This document shows, piece after piece, positions 1 to 6,314 of a DNA stretch of 6,314 bases (positions within the stretch are counted from its first letter, which is position 1; each line of letters starts with the position of its first letter). Under the pieces are notes generated by a model. That model made no database searches, was not told the origin of the DNA, and saw only the letters and a list, made by a program, of their open reading frames with translations. The translations under genes and the position numbers were made by a program. The stretch covers positions 1 through 6,314 of the forward strand of contig JAGOZY010000071.1 in the NCBI GenBank assembly GCA_018058445.1, written 5' to 3'. This stretch comes from Negativicutes bacterium (GTDB lineage: Bacteria > Bacillota > Negativicutes > JAGOZY01).

Positions 1-416
1 TCTTCTTCTTAGTCTTTACCTTCAACACGATCAACCTGTATTCACTCATTGGGTTCTTAGTCATGGATGGTCTCGTAGCTAAAAACGGCACCTTGCTCCT
101 TGACTACACCTTGACCCTTAAAGAACGAAATTATTCGCCCCGGGATGCGATCATCGAAGCCGGGCAAGTTCGTCTAAAACCGATCTTTATGACGACATTG
201 ACCATGGTAGTCGGTATGCTCCCAACAGCATTGGCGATGACTGCTGGTTCGGAAACCCGAGTCAGTATGGCTTGGGTCATTATCGGTGGGCTTCTCACTT
301 CGACAGTTTTCACACTGATTGTGACACCGATCGTCTTTCTCTACTTCGAGACCAAACCGTTTAGTCGCGCAGTACAGCGAGTAAAAGAATCCCTCCGACT
401 CGGAAAAAAAGAATAA
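1..416 (+). CDS. RND-family efflux transporter permease, C-terminal part (5' end outside window)
   Basis: This is the last ~137 residues of an inner-membrane RND pump subunit (AcrB/HAE1 type), which exports drugs or other small molecules using proton influx, usually with a periplasmic adaptor and an outer-membrane channel. The frame is open from position 3, so the ATG at 63 is internal. The stretch starting NLYSLIG, followed by GLVAKN and LLLDY, matches TM10 of the family; the Lys in AKN (residue 27 of the visible part) corresponds to the proton-relay Lys940 of AcrB. Next come the conserved EAG.VRLKPI.MTTL segment, MLPTAL (TM11) and the TM12 segment IIGGLLTSTVFTLIVTPIVF. A short basic cytoplasmic tail ends at two adjacent TAA stops. 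An Asp stands in TM10 (VMDGLV) where AcrB has Ile. The gene is convergent with engB and unrelated to the protease cluster. The family is certain; the substrate cannot be told from this fragment. Confidence 0.93.
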   Translation, partial: FFLVFTFNTINLYSLIGFLVMDGLVAKNGTLLLDYTLTLKERNYSPRDAIIEAGQVRLKPIFMTTLTMVVGMLPTALAMTAGSETRVSMAWVIIGGLLTSTVFTLIVTPIVFLYFETKPFSRAVQRVKESLRLGKKE

Positions 417-417
417 T

Positions 418-456
418 AAAAAAGTAGCCTCCTGTAAAACAGGAGGCTACTTTTTT
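418..456. terminator. Bidirectional intrinsic terminator between the RND gene and engB
   Basis: A perfect 12-bp inverted repeat (424-435 GTAGCCTCCTGT and 439-450) surrounds a 3-base AAA loop. It is flanked by A6 (418-423) and T6 (451-456), so the complementary arms reach 18 bp. Read on either strand it is a GC-rich hairpin followed by a U-tract. It begins right after the tandem stops of the plus-strand gene and ends 5 bases before the engB stop codon, so it probably terminates both convergent transcripts. Confidence 0.93.
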
Positions 457-461
457 AACAT

Positions 462-1166
462 CTAAAGAATTGGATTTTCTTCAACTTCCAACGTTTGGGC
501 TTCCAGAATGTTGATCCAAGCAGCCACAGAATTAACGAGCTCTTCTCGCCCTCTGCCATCTTCAGCAGAAGTGACAATGACGTCTTTTAAAGGTACATCA
601 AAAGCTTTAGCAAAAAGCGCCCGCTGACGAGCGATCTGATTTTTAGAAATCTTATCCGCTTTCGTTGCAACGAGCGAAAAAGGAAGATCGGTGTCGTGAA
701 GGAATTGCGCGCAGACTAGATCAGGCTCCATCGGATCATGCCGAATATCTACGAGTAGCAGTATTCGACGAAGTTCAGGTGACTTCACCAAAAACTGTCC
801 TACAAATTCCCGCCATTTCTTCCGTTCTTCCTTGCTCACTTTTGCATAGCCATAACCAGGCAAATCAACCAGAAGAAACTCTTTACCAATGGAGCTGTCA
901 CCGATTTTCTTCATACCAATTTGATAATAGTTGATCGTGCGCGTTTTGCCAGGGCTCCCACTAACACGGGCTAATCCCTTACGAGCGACAAATCGATTGA
1001 TCAAGGATGATTTCCCAACGTTCGATCTACCGATAAAAGCAATCTCTGGACCACCCAACTCGGGCTTTTGCCGGGGCTGAGTGGTAGAGATCAGATACTC
1101 TGCCAAAGAGATACGATAGACAGCTTCTTCCATCGGTCTTTTAGTTGTTTTTACGACTTCACTCAT
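462..1166 (-). CDS. engB: Ribosome biogenesis GTP-binding protein EngB (YsxC/YihA)
   Basis: This is a TRAFAC-class GTPase needed for late assembly of the 50S ribosomal subunit; the family is essential in B. subtilis and E. coli. All G motifs are visible in the 234 residues: G1 GRSNVGKS at 46-53, a G2 region GKTRTIN at 73-79, G3 [10 protein letters not shown] at 101-110 with the EngB-typical YGYAKV, G4 TKADK at 168-172, and G5 TSA at 199-201. The protein is longer than the ~195-210 residues usual in the family, mainly through an extra ~15 residues at the N-terminus and an acidic C-terminal end. I chose the first ATG because it overlaps the lon stop codon (ATGA, 1163-1166) and has purine-rich GGGAAGAAG upstream; Met12 is an alternative. 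It is the last gene of the lon unit, and its stop is followed by a strong hairpin. Confidence 0.96.
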   Translation of the reverse strand: MSEVVKTTKRPMEEAVYRISLAEYLISTTQPRQKPELGGPEIAFIGRSNVGKSSLINRFVARKGLARVSGSPGKTRTINYYQIGMKKIGDSSIGKEFLLVDLPGYGYAKVSKEERKKWREFVGQFLVKSPELRRILLLVDIRHDPMEPDLVCAQFLHDTDLPFSLVATKADKISKNQIARQRALFAKAFDVPLKDVIVTSAEDGRGREELVNSVAAWINILEAQTLEVEENPIL

Positions 1167-3556
1167 GCTTTCTTCTTCCCTAATGCTTTTTTAGCAGCTG
1201 GTTTTGCAGCGGTCTTCGGAGCTACTTTCTCCACTTTTTTCGGAGCTGGGAGAAGAGCCACTTTGAGAACTTCATCCAAGTGACTAACAGGAATAAAGGT
1301 CATCTCTTTTTTAATTTCTACGGGAATATCTTCTAAATCTCGTGCATTATCAAAAGGTAAGAGAACTGTTCGAATTCCGACTCGATGAGCCGCCAAAGAT
1401 TTCTCTTTTAGCCCACCAATGGGGAGGACTCGTCCGCGAAGAGTAATCTCGCCAGTCATGGCAAGATCACTTCGGACAGGTCGCCCAGTCAGCGCAGAAA
1501 TAATTGCAGTCGCCATCGTGATTCCAGCCGAAGGGCCATCTTTCGGAATCGCCCCTTCTGGCACATGGACGTGAATATCATTTTTCTCGGCAAAGGCCGG
1601 ATCAATTCCCAGTGATTCCGCTCGTGAGCGAATATAGGTAATCGCCGCTCGTGCCGATTCCTGCATGACATTTCCGAGCTGCCCAGTTAACGAAACTTGT
1701 CCTTTACCTGGCAGGATCGCAACTTCAACAGGGAGAATCTCGCCACCGACTTCAGTCCAAGCCAAGCCAGTCACTACACCAATTTGCGGTAATTCTTCGC
1801 TTTGAGTTTTTCTAAAGCGCGGTACGCCAAGGAAGCTTTCCAAGTTTTTCTTGGTGACTGTGATCACTTTTTTCTTCTCTTGAATGATCTGACGAGCTGC
1901 TTTTCGGCAGAGAGTTGCCATCGTACGATCGAGGCTTCGGACTCCCGCTTCTCGGGTATAGCCACGGATAATTTCCGGCAAAAGCTCTTTACTCATTTTA
2001 AATTGACTTACCTTAAGACCATGCTCTTTTACCTGTTTAGGAATTAAATATTTCTGAGCAATTTGGCTCTTCTCTTCTTCCGTGTAGCCTGGGATTTGAA
2101 TCAATTCCATTCGATCCAATAAAGGTCTAGGAATTTGGTGGGCGCTATTGGCTGTCACGATCCAAAATACTTTCGATAAATCAAAAGGTATCTCTAAATA
2201 GTGATCGCTAAATGTATGATTTTGCTCGGGATCAAGTACTTCGAGCAAAGCAGACGAAGGATCGCCACGGAAATCCGCGCTCATTTTATCCACTTCATCC
2301 AATAAGAATACCGGATTTTTTGAGCCCGCGGTTTTTAGTCCTTGAATGATTCGACCCGGTAGTGCTCCCACATAAGTTCGTCGATGTCCACGAATCTCCG
2401 CTTCATCACGAACACCACCTAAGGACATCCGAACAAATTCTCGCTCTAAAGAACGAGCCACAGATCGCCCTAGAGAAGTTTTACCCACCCCAGGCGGCCC
2501 TACCAAACAAAGAATAGGTCCTTTCATCGTTCCGGTCATTTGGCGAACCGAAAGGTATTCCAAAATTCGCTCTTTTACTTTATCAAGACCATAATGATCT
2601 TCGTTCAATATCTCTTCTGCTCGGCTTAAATTCTCCAAATCAATTGTTTCTTTCCCCCAAGGAAGAGACAATATCCAGTCCAAATAGTTTCGAATAACCG
2701 AAGCTTCCGCGACGGACGCAGGCATTTTTTCCAGTCGTTCGATCTCTTTCAGGACTTTTTCTTGGACATCTTCGGGCAATTGAGCATCTTCAAGCTTTTG
2801 ATAATACTCATCAGATTCACTTGCAGCTTCTTCTTTATTCCCAAGCTCTTTTTGGATCGCCTTGAGCTGTTCGCGCAGATAATATTCCCGTTGGTTTTTC
2901 TCCATCTGTTTCTTTACTCGACCGCTAATCTTGCGCTCCAGTTCCAAAATTTCAAGTTCTTGCGCCAAGTACTCACAAAGTAACTCCAGACGTTTACTCA
3001 CTTCCAGAGTCTCAAGCAAAGTCTGGCGGTCTTCCAACTTGATCGTTAGATGTCCAGCGATCAAGTCCGATAGTTTTTCTGGCTCATCGACCATAATAAT
3101 CGAGACTAATGTTTCAGGTGGTATTTTTTTACTGCTTTTCGCCCACTCTTCAAACAACTGGACGGCCATTCGCATTTGAGCTTCACTTTCATTATCAAGC
3201 CCACCGATAGATTCCATTTCTTCGTAAGCAACCTTTAAATAGGGATTACCCACCAGATAGTCCGTAATCCTTCCACGAGCAATTCCTTCAACCAGTACAC
3301 GCATGGTTCCACCTGGCAATTTAAGAACTTGCTTAATTTCAGCAATCGTTCCGACATCATAGATGTCTTCCGGAATTGGATCTTCAGAGTGAGCTTCAGT
3401 CTGACTCGCAAGAAAGATCATCCGATCTCCCTCCATCGCCGCTTCAAGGGCAGCAATAGATCGTTCACGCCCCACATCTAAATGCATGATAATACTTGGA
3501 AAAACTAAAACTCCACGTAGCGGAAGTAACGGTAACTCTAACATTTTTCGTCCCAT
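1163..3556 (-). CDS. lon: ATP-dependent Lon protease (LonA type)
   Basis: This is a cytoplasmic homo-oligomeric AAA+ serine protease that unfolds and degrades misfolded and short-lived regulatory proteins. Its 797 residues contain the full LonA architecture. The LON substrate-binding domain starts at [13 protein letters not shown] (8-20), and a helical, charged linker covers about 200-300. The AAA+ module has Walker A GPPGVGKT (353-360), Walker [10 protein letters not shown] (416-424), sensor-1 Asn470 and sensor-2 Arg540. The protease domain begins near 592, with Ser676 in PKDGPSAG and Lys719 in GGLKEK forming the catalytic dyad, equivalent to E. coli Ser679/Lys722. The core ends near 770. 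A tail of about 27 residues follows, with 10 Lys and 8 Ala, which E. coli and B. subtilis Lon (784 and 774 residues) do not have. The start ATG sits 7 bases after AAGGAGG, ruling against Met5. The gene overlaps engB by 4 bp and follows clpX after a 152-bp gap. Confidence 0.98.
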   Translation of the reverse strand: MGRKMLELPLLPLRGVLVFPSIIMHLDVGRERSIAALEAAMEGDRMIFLASQTEAHSEDPIPEDIYDVGTIAEIKQVLKLPGGTMRVLVEGIARGRITDYLVGNPYLKVAYEEMESIGGLDNESEAQMRMAVQLFEEWAKSSKKIPPETLVSIIMVDEPEKLSDLIAGHLTIKLEDRQTLLETLEVSKRLELLCEYLAQELEILELERKISGRVKKQMEKNQREYYLREQLKAIQKELGNKEEAASESDEYYQKLEDAQLPEDVQEKVLKEIERLEKMPASVAEASVIRNYLDWILSLPWGKETIDLENLSRAEEILNEDHYGLDKVKERILEYLSVRQMTGTMKGPILCLVGPPGVGKTSLGRSVARSLEREFVRMSLGGVRDEAEIRGHRRTYVGALPGRIIQGLKTAGSKNPVFLLDEVDKMSADFRGDPSSALLEVLDPEQNHTFSDHYLEIPFDLSKVFWIVTANSAHQIPRPLLDRMELIQIPGYTEEEKSQIAQKYLIPKQVKEHGLKVSQFKMSKELLPEIIRGYTREAGVRSLDRTMATLCRKAARQIIQEKKKVITVTKKNLESFLGVPRFRKTQSEELPQIGVVTGLAWTEVGGEILPVEVAILPGKGQVSLTGQLGNVMQESARAAITYIRSRAESLGIDPAFAEKNDIHVHVPEGAIPKDGPSAGITMATAIISALTGRPVRSDLAMTGEITLRGRVLPIGGLKEKSLAAHRVGIRTVLLPFDNARDLEDIPVEIKKEMTFIPVSHLDEVLKVALLPAPKKVEKVAPKTAAKPAAKKALGKKKA

Positions 3557-3563
3557 TATGAGA

Positions 3564-3570
3564 CCTCCTT
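3564..3570 (-). promoter_or_regulatory. Strong ribosome binding site of lon
   Basis: The minus strand reads AAGGAGG, a full complement of the 16S rRNA anti-Shine-Dalgarno core, 7 bases before the ATG at 3556. This spacing decides the start in favour of the first Met over the in-frame Met5. Confidence 0.85.
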
Positions 3571-3612
3571 ATTTTAATAGCACTGCAGCTTATCAATCAA
3601 TAAATTCTACTG

Positions 3613-3644
3613 GTTATAGAAAGTATTCCCGCTTAAGCAGTCAA
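3613..3644 (-). promoter_or_regulatory. Weak candidate promoter for lon-engB
   Basis: On the minus strand a -35-like TTGACT (3644-3639) precedes TATAAC (3618-3613) in the gap between the clpX terminator and lon. The spacer is 20 bases, longer than the usual 16-18 for the housekeeping sigma factor; shifted readings (CTATAA, 19; TTCTAT, 17) improve the spacing but not the match. Some promoter is expected here because clpX appears to be terminated upstream. I found no CIRCE (HrcA) element or CtsR tandem heptamer in this gap. Confidence 0.3.
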
Positions 3645-3661
3645 TCACCTGCCTAGAGATG

Positions 3662-3691
3662 AAAAAAGGTCGACTTTTCAGCCGACCTTTT
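3662..3691 (-). terminator. Intrinsic terminator downstream of clpX
   Basis: On the minus strand, 17 bases after the clpX stop codon, GGTCGGC (3687-3681) pairs with GTCGACC (3674-3668) around the loop TGAAAA, using one G-U pair. A run of six T follows (complement of A6 at 3662-3667), and AAAA lies just before the stem. This is the standard shape of a Rho-independent terminator and would end the tig-clpP-clpX transcript before lon. Confidence 0.85.
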
Positions 3692-3708
3692 AAGAATATC
3701 ATTTATGC

Positions 3709-4995
3709 TTATGCAGACTCTTCATTTCCAGACTCAGGTTTTTCCTCAGCCTTTTCTTTGAAGATTAGCTTAGGCGCCTCTTTTTTCATCACCGATGCTT
3801 CTGTGATCACACAGCCAACGACATCTTCACGAGAAGGAAGGTCATACATGACATCTCGCATCAAAGTTTCAATAATGGCTCTAAGTCCACGGGCACCGGT
3901 TTTACGGGCCATCGCTTCACGAGCAATTGCTTTGAGTGCCCCTTCTTCAAATTCCAACTCAATGCCATCAAGCTGCATAAATTTATGATACTGCTTAGCA
4001 AGAGCATTTCTCGGCTCTGTCAGAATTTGGACTAAAGCTTCTTCATCCAAAGAATCTAAGGCAACTACCGCAGGTAGTCGTCCGACAAACTCTGGAATCA
4101 GACCAAATTTCAAAAGATCTTCTGGTTGAATTTCTTTTAAATATTCGCCCACGCTTTTTGCGTTTTTACTTTCGATCGTTGCACCAAAGCCCATTCGCTT
4201 TTGACCCACACGGGCTGCGATGATTTTATCCATCCCATCGAAAGCGCCACCACAAATAAATAAGATATTTGTCGTATCCAGCTGCAAAAATTCTTGGTGC
4301 GGGTGCTTCCGTCCACCTTGGGGCGGAACGTTGGCAACAGTGCCTTCAAGAATTTTAAGAAGCGCTTGCTGCACTCCCTCACCAGATACATCACGAGTGA
4401 TCGACGGATTTTCCGATTTCCGAGAAACCTTGTCGATTTCATCAATATAGATGATTCCAGTTTGCGCTTTTGCTACATCAAAATCAGCCGCTTGAATCAA
4501 CTTTAGTAGAATGTTCTCCACATCTTCCCCGACATATCCAGCTTCCGTTAGTGAAGTCGCATCTGCAATCGCAAAAGGGACATTCAAAATTTTAGCCAGC
4601 GTTTGGGCGAGTAGCGTTTTTCCACTTCCAGTTGGACCGAGCATCAAGATATTTGATTTTTGAAGTTCTACGCCGTCCGCCTCCAGCGATTTACCAGAAC
4701 CTTTAATTCGTTTGTAGTGATTATAGACTGCGACAGAAAGAGCTTTTTTAGCATCTTCTTGACCAATGACATATTCATCCAAGATCATCTTGATTTCTCG
4801 AGGCTTTGGAAGCTCTTGGGGGAGGTCTTCCGTCACCCCTGCTTCTAAGTCCTCAGTGATAATATCATTGCATAAATCCACGCACTCATCGCAAATATAG
4901 ACTCCAGGACCGGCAATTAGTTTTTTGACTTGTTCTTGCGTTTTACCGCAAAAAGAACATTTTAATTGGGCTTTGTCATCCCCAAAATTAGGCAT
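3709..4995 (-). CDS. clpX: ATP-dependent Clp protease ATP-binding subunit ClpX
   Basis: This is a hexameric AAA+ unfoldase that recognises tagged or adaptor-delivered proteins, unfolds them and threads them into ClpP. The 428 residues are full length. The N-terminal zinc-binding domain has a C4 set at Cys13, Cys16, Cys35 and Cys38 (CSFC...CDEC). Walker A is GPTGSGKT (120-127), the pore-1 loop GYVG is at 153-156, Walker B IIYIDEID is at 181-188, the RKH pore loop is at 229-231, the arginine-finger region FVGR ends at Arg306, and sensor-2 lies in TGARGLR (366-372). The ClpP-docking loop reads RMGFGA (267-272), so its tripeptide is MGF rather than the IGF of E. coli. The C-terminus is charged and acidic. 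The gene starts 13 bases after clpP, with AAGGA overlapping the clpP stop codon as its ribosome binding site. Co-transcription with clpP fits their joint action. Confidence 0.98.
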   Translation of the reverse strand: MPNFGDDKAQLKCSFCGKTQEQVKKLIAGPGVYICDECVDLCNDIITEDLEAGVTEDLPQELPKPREIKMILDEYVIGQEDAKKALSVAVYNHYKRIKGSGKSLEADGVELQKSNILMLGPTGSGKTLLAQTLAKILNVPFAIADATSLTEAGYVGEDVENILLKLIQAADFDVAKAQTGIIYIDEIDKVSRKSENPSITRDVSGEGVQQALLKILEGTVANVPPQGGRKHPHQEFLQLDTTNILFICGGAFDGMDKIIAARVGQKRMGFGATIESKNAKSVGEYLKEIQPEDLLKFGLIPEFVGRLPAVVALDSLDEEALVQILTEPRNALAKQYHKFMQLDGIELEFEEGALKAIAREAMARKTGARGLRAIIETLMRDVMYDLPSREDVVGCVITEASVMKKEAPKLIFKEKAEEKPESGNEESA

Positions 4996-5005
4996 TCAAT
5001 TCACA

Positions 5006-5010
5006 TCCTT
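5006..5010 (-). promoter_or_regulatory. Ribosome binding site of clpX overlapping the clpP stop codon
   Basis: The minus strand reads TAAGGATG: the last two bases of the clpP TAA are the first two of an AAGGA Shine-Dalgarno sequence, 10 bases before the clpX ATG. Terminating ribosomes would therefore sit on the clpX initiation region, which suggests coupled synthesis of the two subunits. Confidence 0.7.
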
Positions 5011-5608
5011 ATTGACCAGCAGGCTTTTCGCCTCGCCGAAGCACCGCATCCACCAAACCATATTCTGCTGCTTGGGCGCTATCCATAAAGAAGTCTCGCT
5101 CAGTGTCCTGGCGAATTTTCTCAATCGGTTGACCCGTATGATGAGATAAAATCCCATTCGTAACTTCACGCAAGCGAAGAATTTCTCGAGCTTGAATCTC
5201 AATGTCAGTGGCCTGACCTTGAGCGCCACCTAGCGGCTGATGGATCATGATCCGTGAAAAGGGAAGCGCATAGCGTTTTCCTTTTTCCCCTGCAGTTAAC
5301 AGCAAGGCTCCCATACTCGCAGCCATCCCTAAACAGATGGTTGATACAGGGGCTTTGATATACTGCATGGTATCATAGATCGCCATCCCGGCAGTGACGA
5401 CACCACCCGGACTATTGATATATACATGGATATCTTTATCTGGATCTTCAGCTTCTAAAAATAGAAGCTGAGCAATCACCAGATTTGCCATGTGATCCTC
5501 GATTGGACCACCGATAAAGATAATTCGATCTTTTAGTAATCGTGAATAGATATCATAGGCTCTTTCTCCACGACTGGATTGTTCGACAACCATTGGTACA
5601 AAACTCAT
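5009..5608 (-). CDS. clpP: ATP-dependent Clp protease proteolytic subunit ClpP
   Basis: This is a serine peptidase that forms a double heptameric barrel and cleaves chains delivered by ClpX (and by ClpC/ClpA where present). Its 199 residues match the usual ~195-207. The catalytic triad is complete: Ser98 in GMAASMG, His123 in MIHQP and Asp172 in TERDFFM. The oxyanion and strand region INSPGG (64-69) and the handle segment near 130-160 are also visible. The N-terminal [21 protein letters not shown] stretch is typical of ClpP. I chose the first ATG (AGGAGG 4 bases upstream); Met6 would lie about 19 bases from that site. The gene lies 26 bases after tig and 13 before clpX, in one operon. I see only one ClpP here and cannot say whether the genome has another. 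Confidence 0.98.
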   Translation of the reverse strand: MSFVPMVVEQSSRGERAYDIYSRLLKDRIIFIGGPIEDHMANLVIAQLLFLEAEDPDKDIHVYINSPGGVVTAGMAIYDTMQYIKAPVSTICLGMAASMGALLLTAGEKGKRYALPFSRIMIHQPLGGAQGQATDIEIQAREILRLREVTNGILSHHTGQPIEKIRQDTERDFFMDSAQAAEYGLVDAVLRRGEKPAGQ

Positions 5609-5612
5609 ATTT

Positions 5613-5618
5613 CCTCCT
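5613..5618 (-). promoter_or_regulatory. Ribosome binding site of clpP
   Basis: The minus strand reads AGGAGG and then AAAT before the ATG at 5608. The match is perfect but the 4-base spacing is tight. It still favours this ATG over Met6, which would be about 19 bases away. Confidence 0.75.
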
Positions 5619-5634
5619 AAAAAAGAAGATGAGA

Positions 5635-6314
5635 TTAGGATACGACGGCTGAACTAATGACAACTTCTGCAGCTTTACGACGCATAATAGTCATCAGCAA
5701 GCTTCCGACCTGTCCTTCTTTTTCTACATAAGATTTTACATTTTTGATAGGGACATTGTAATTCATCGACATAATTCGATATTCCATATCGAGATCTCGT
5801 TGACTTGCACCGAGATTTTCAGCTTTTGCGACGGCTTCAAGAACTAAATCAGTTTTAACTCCATCACGAGCAGACTCTTCATAATCAGCTTTTAAATCAG
5901 CGATTGTTTTTCCAGAATGTTGAAGATAAGAATCAATATTTGCACCGCGGTTTTGTAAATTCATATCTAGCTCAGCCAGCATGTTATTTACACGGCTATC
6001 AATCATGACTTGTGGAAGTTCTACTTCGATACTATCCACTAATTTTTTGATGATGCTTGCACGATATTGACGCTCCGAATCAGTTTTAGCAGCATTTTCA
6101 AGACGTGTACGCACATCTTCTTTTAACGCTTCCACTGTTTCAAAGTTGCCCACTTTTTTCGCGAACTCATCATTAATTTCCGGCAGTTCTTTTCGCTTGA
6201 TGTCTTGTACAGTGACTTCAAACTCAGCTTCTTTACCAGCTAGTTCTGGAACAAAGTATTCTTCTGGGAAGCTTACTTTCACAGTACGCTCTTCCCCTGC
6301 TTTTGCACCAATTA
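5635..6314 (-). CDS. tig: Trigger factor, C-terminal half (5' end outside window)
   Basis: Trigger factor is the ribosome-bound chaperone and peptidyl-prolyl isomerase that meets nascent chains at the exit tunnel. The visible 225 residues begin inside the PPIase (FKBP-like) domain: [19 protein letters not shown] is the family's characteristic end of that domain. The helical C-terminal substrate-binding domain follows, starting around the segment [20 protein letters not shown], and the usual C-terminal helices run to VVISSAVVS. Family members are about 430 residues long, so about 200 are missing to the right. The GTG at 6282-6280 is an internal Val codon and not a start, because the frame stays open with conserved sequence to the window edge. 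The stop lies 26 bases before clpP with no terminator between them, so tig and clpP are probably co-transcribed. Confidence 0.96.
   Translation of the reverse strand, partial: IGAKAGEERTVKVSFPEEYFVPELAGKEAEFEVTVQDIKRKELPEINDEFAKKVGNFETVEALKEDVRTRLENAAKTDSERQYRASIIKKLVDSIEVELPQVMIDSRVNNMLAELDMNLQNRGANIDSYLQHSGKTIADLKADYEESARDGVKTDLVLEAVAKAENLGASQRDLDMEYRIMSMNYNVPIKNVKSYVEKEGQVGSLLMTIMRRKAAEVVISSAVVS

Noticed and set aside
63..65. ATG as the start of a small membrane protein.
   Set aside because: The same frame is open to the left edge and encodes the conserved RND TM10 stretch, so this Met is internal.
1187..1192. A6-G slippery run in the lon tail (minus strand) that could give a Lon-EngB fusion by -1 frameshifting; the engB frame is open from there to the engB ATG.
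   Set aside because: The run is in phase AAA AAA G, not the X XXY YYZ phase needed for tandem -1 slippage, and the ATGA overlap already explains the junction.
3585..3604. AT-rich imperfect palindrome TTATCAATCAATAA upstream of lon as a possible operator.
   Set aside because: The arms are only 4 bp and such patterns are expected by chance in AT-rich spacers.
3571..3660. Search for a CIRCE element or CtsR tandem repeat upstream of lon; GTGCTATTA resembles one half of CIRCE.
   Set aside because: There is no matching TTAGCACTC half at the right spacing and no GGTCAAA-type heptamers, so a heat-shock repressor site is not supported.
3659..3988. Plus-strand open frame (and several others of 60-110 codons) opposite clpX, lon and clpP.
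   Set aside because: They lie antisense to strongly conserved genes, show no recognisable domain, and are explained by codon bias of the real genes.
4137..4445. A second minus-strand open frame of about 100 codons inside clpX.
   Set aside because: It is a shifted reading of the conserved AAA+ domain with no recognisable protein pattern.
6280..6282. GTG as a possible start of a short trigger factor.
   Set aside because: The frame remains open upstream with conserved PPIase sequence ([10 protein letters not shown]), so it is an internal Val codon of a gene cut by the window edge.

Overview
The window holds a conserved bacterial protein quality-control cluster on the minus strand, read from right to left. 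It begins with the trigger factor gene tig (5' end outside the window), then clpP, clpX, lon and engB/ysxC. At the left edge, on the plus strand and convergent with engB, lies the 3' end of an RND-family efflux transporter gene. I see no mobile element, CRISPR array, tRNA, rRNA or novel defence-like system. It is a housekeeping region whose points of interest are local details.

The sequence suggests a diderm (outer-membrane) Firmicute, with Negativicutes as my best guess. This is inference. Several minus-strand genes have strong AGGAGG-type ribosome binding sites. ClpX, ClpP and EngB read as Firmicute-like to me. The lon-engB junction matches the lon-ysxC order known from Bacillus, while an RND pump points to a two-membrane envelope. 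GC content looks moderate by eye but was not computed. Placing clpP between tig and clpX is the arrangement of E. coli and many other diderms rather than of B. subtilis, where clpP lies elsewhere.

Layout: 1-416, RND pump C-terminus (+). 418-456, a long perfect hairpin flanked by A6 and T6, serving as a shared terminator for the convergent genes. 462-1166, engB (-). 1163-3556, lon (-), overlapping engB by 4 bp (ATGA). 3557-3708, an intergenic stretch with a clpX terminator, a weak candidate lon promoter and a strong lon ribosome binding site. 3709-4995, clpX (-). 5009-5608, clpP (-). 5635-6314, tig 3' part (-). No gene-free stretch exceeds 300 bases.

Working together: trigger factor binds nascent chains at the ribosome. 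ClpX unfolds substrates and feeds them to the ClpP chamber. Lon degrades damaged and regulatory proteins on its own. EngB is an essential GTPase of large-subunit ribosome assembly. The hairpin after clpX and the gap before lon suggest two transcription units, tig-clpP-clpX and lon-engB, the second translationally coupled. The most unusual protein feature is a lysine/alanine-rich, histone-H1-like tail at the C-terminus of Lon. Its last codons also provide the purine-rich ribosome binding region of engB.
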